Source: an uncultured Flavobacteriales bacterium (lineage in GTDB: Bacteria; Bacteroidota; Bacteroidia; Flavobacteriales_D; Parvicellaceae). Taken from it: 64,000 bases of DNA. The stretch spans positions 235,028-299,027 of the forward strand of contig CALSNM010000007.1 of the NCBI GenBank assembly GCA_943787725.1, read 5' to 3'. This document shows, piece by piece, positions 63,889 to 64,000 of this stretch; position 1 is the stretch's first letter; each line of letters opens with the position of its first letter. The translations under genes were made by a program, and so were the position numbers. The notes beneath the pieces are model-generated. The model had not been told where the DNA came from and did no database searches. It saw only the letters and a list, made by a program, of their open reading frames with translations.

Positions 63889-64000
63889 TAAATTTTGTTT
63901 TTTTGATGCAGAAACGTCGACATGAGAATCATCAGACATGATAACTATTCCTCCTTTCCCCTTTTTATAGCTCTTAACATATTGTGCATTTATCAAATGT
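63871..64000 (-). CDS. LytTR response regulator, C-terminal end (truncated by window edge)
   Basis: A minus-strand frame enters from the right edge and stops at TGA 63871-63873 after 42 visible residues: 'HLINAQYVKSYKKGKGGIVI' then 'MSDDSHVDVSASKKQ' and so on. This is the last third of a LytTR DNA-binding domain, with the 'KSH.IN..YVK.Y.KG.GG.V.M.DG...VS..KK..FL' pattern also seen in the two regulators at 48.9-50.6 kb. The receiver lies beyond the window. Its tail carries the promoter of the next gene. Confidence 0.75.
   Translation of the reverse strand, partial: HLINAQYVKSYKKGKGGIVIMSDDSHVDVSASKKQNLLNYFS

Overview
The window is a single stretch of low-GC chromosome from a member of the Bacteroidota, most likely of the order Flavobacteriales. 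The evidence is: several secreted proteins with type IX secretion (T9SS) C-terminal sorting domains, a PorP/SprF-family protein directly after an SprB-repeat/CHU_C protein, LytTR regulators with LytS-type kinases and a two-component 'reg_prop' propeller kinase, an atpD-atpC pair split from the rest of the ATP synthase genes, and many upstream regions carrying the Bacteroidota -7 promoter motif TAnnTTTG, sometimes with a TTG about 20 bases before it. I see no rRNA, tRNA, CRISPR array, insertion sequence, prophage or attachment site. Coding density is high and no stretch over about 300 bases lacks a gene.

Layout. 1-429: truncated LytS-type sensor kinase. 0.5-5.1 kb: mgtE and rsmA on the minus strand, then a DUF983 protein and a SulP transporter on the plus strand. 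5.1-7.7 kb: sulfur-handling operon (MBL/double-rhodanese protein fused to a metal-binding HMA domain, single rhodanese, thioredoxin, small membrane protein). 7.7-14.1 kb: minus-strand block of secreted proteins, AcpH-like phosphodiesterase, degenerate receiver protein, orphan ParA with a small partner, and metF. 14.2-20.1 kb: lepA, cold-shock gene, an unusual 618-residue PLP enzyme, lemA and an M48 protease. 20.1-28.4 kb: a large outer-membrane protein, a family-5 solute-binding lipoprotein, an OmpA-family coiled-coil lipoprotein, an odd membrane-anchored protein and a lipoprotein. 28.4-31.8 kb: yicC-gmk-nadD operon, EamA transporter, ArsC/Spx-like protein. 31.8-40.6 kb: phosphoethanolamine-transferase-like fusion, metB-type enzyme, secreted M43 metalloprotease, lipoprotein, LRR protein, ribF. 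40.7-45.6 kb: atpD-atpC, beta-barrel protein, radA, alpha/beta hydrolase. 45.6-48.8 kb: two T9SS cargo proteins. 48.9-53.7 kb: two LytTR response regulators and a propeller-histidine kinase. 53.8-58.7 kb: Asp-rich lipoprotein, CPBP protease, sufS, large membrane-anchored protein. 58.9-64.0 kb: SprB-like protein with SprF, fatty-acid-hydroxylase-family protein, a 7-TM protein and the truncated end of another LytTR regulator.

Functional themes are surface biology (T9SS cargo, SprB/SprF-like pair, beta-barrels, lipoproteins), reactive-sulfur handling, LytS/LytTR signalling with pieces at both window ends, and housekeeping genes. A striking technical feature is a set of five single-base indels that break four otherwise well-conserved reading frames (near 9822, 49990, 55315, 55671 and 56120). 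They look more like base-calling errors than decay, and they should be resolved before calling any of these genes dead.

The most interesting biological candidates are the MBL/rhodanese/HMA fusion operon, the phosphoethanolamine-transferase/phosphodiesterase-like fusion, the orphan ParA with its 129-residue partner, the 618-residue PLP protein, and a possible three-helix RNA between the two LytTR genes. I do not see a clearly new multi-gene defence or mobile system.
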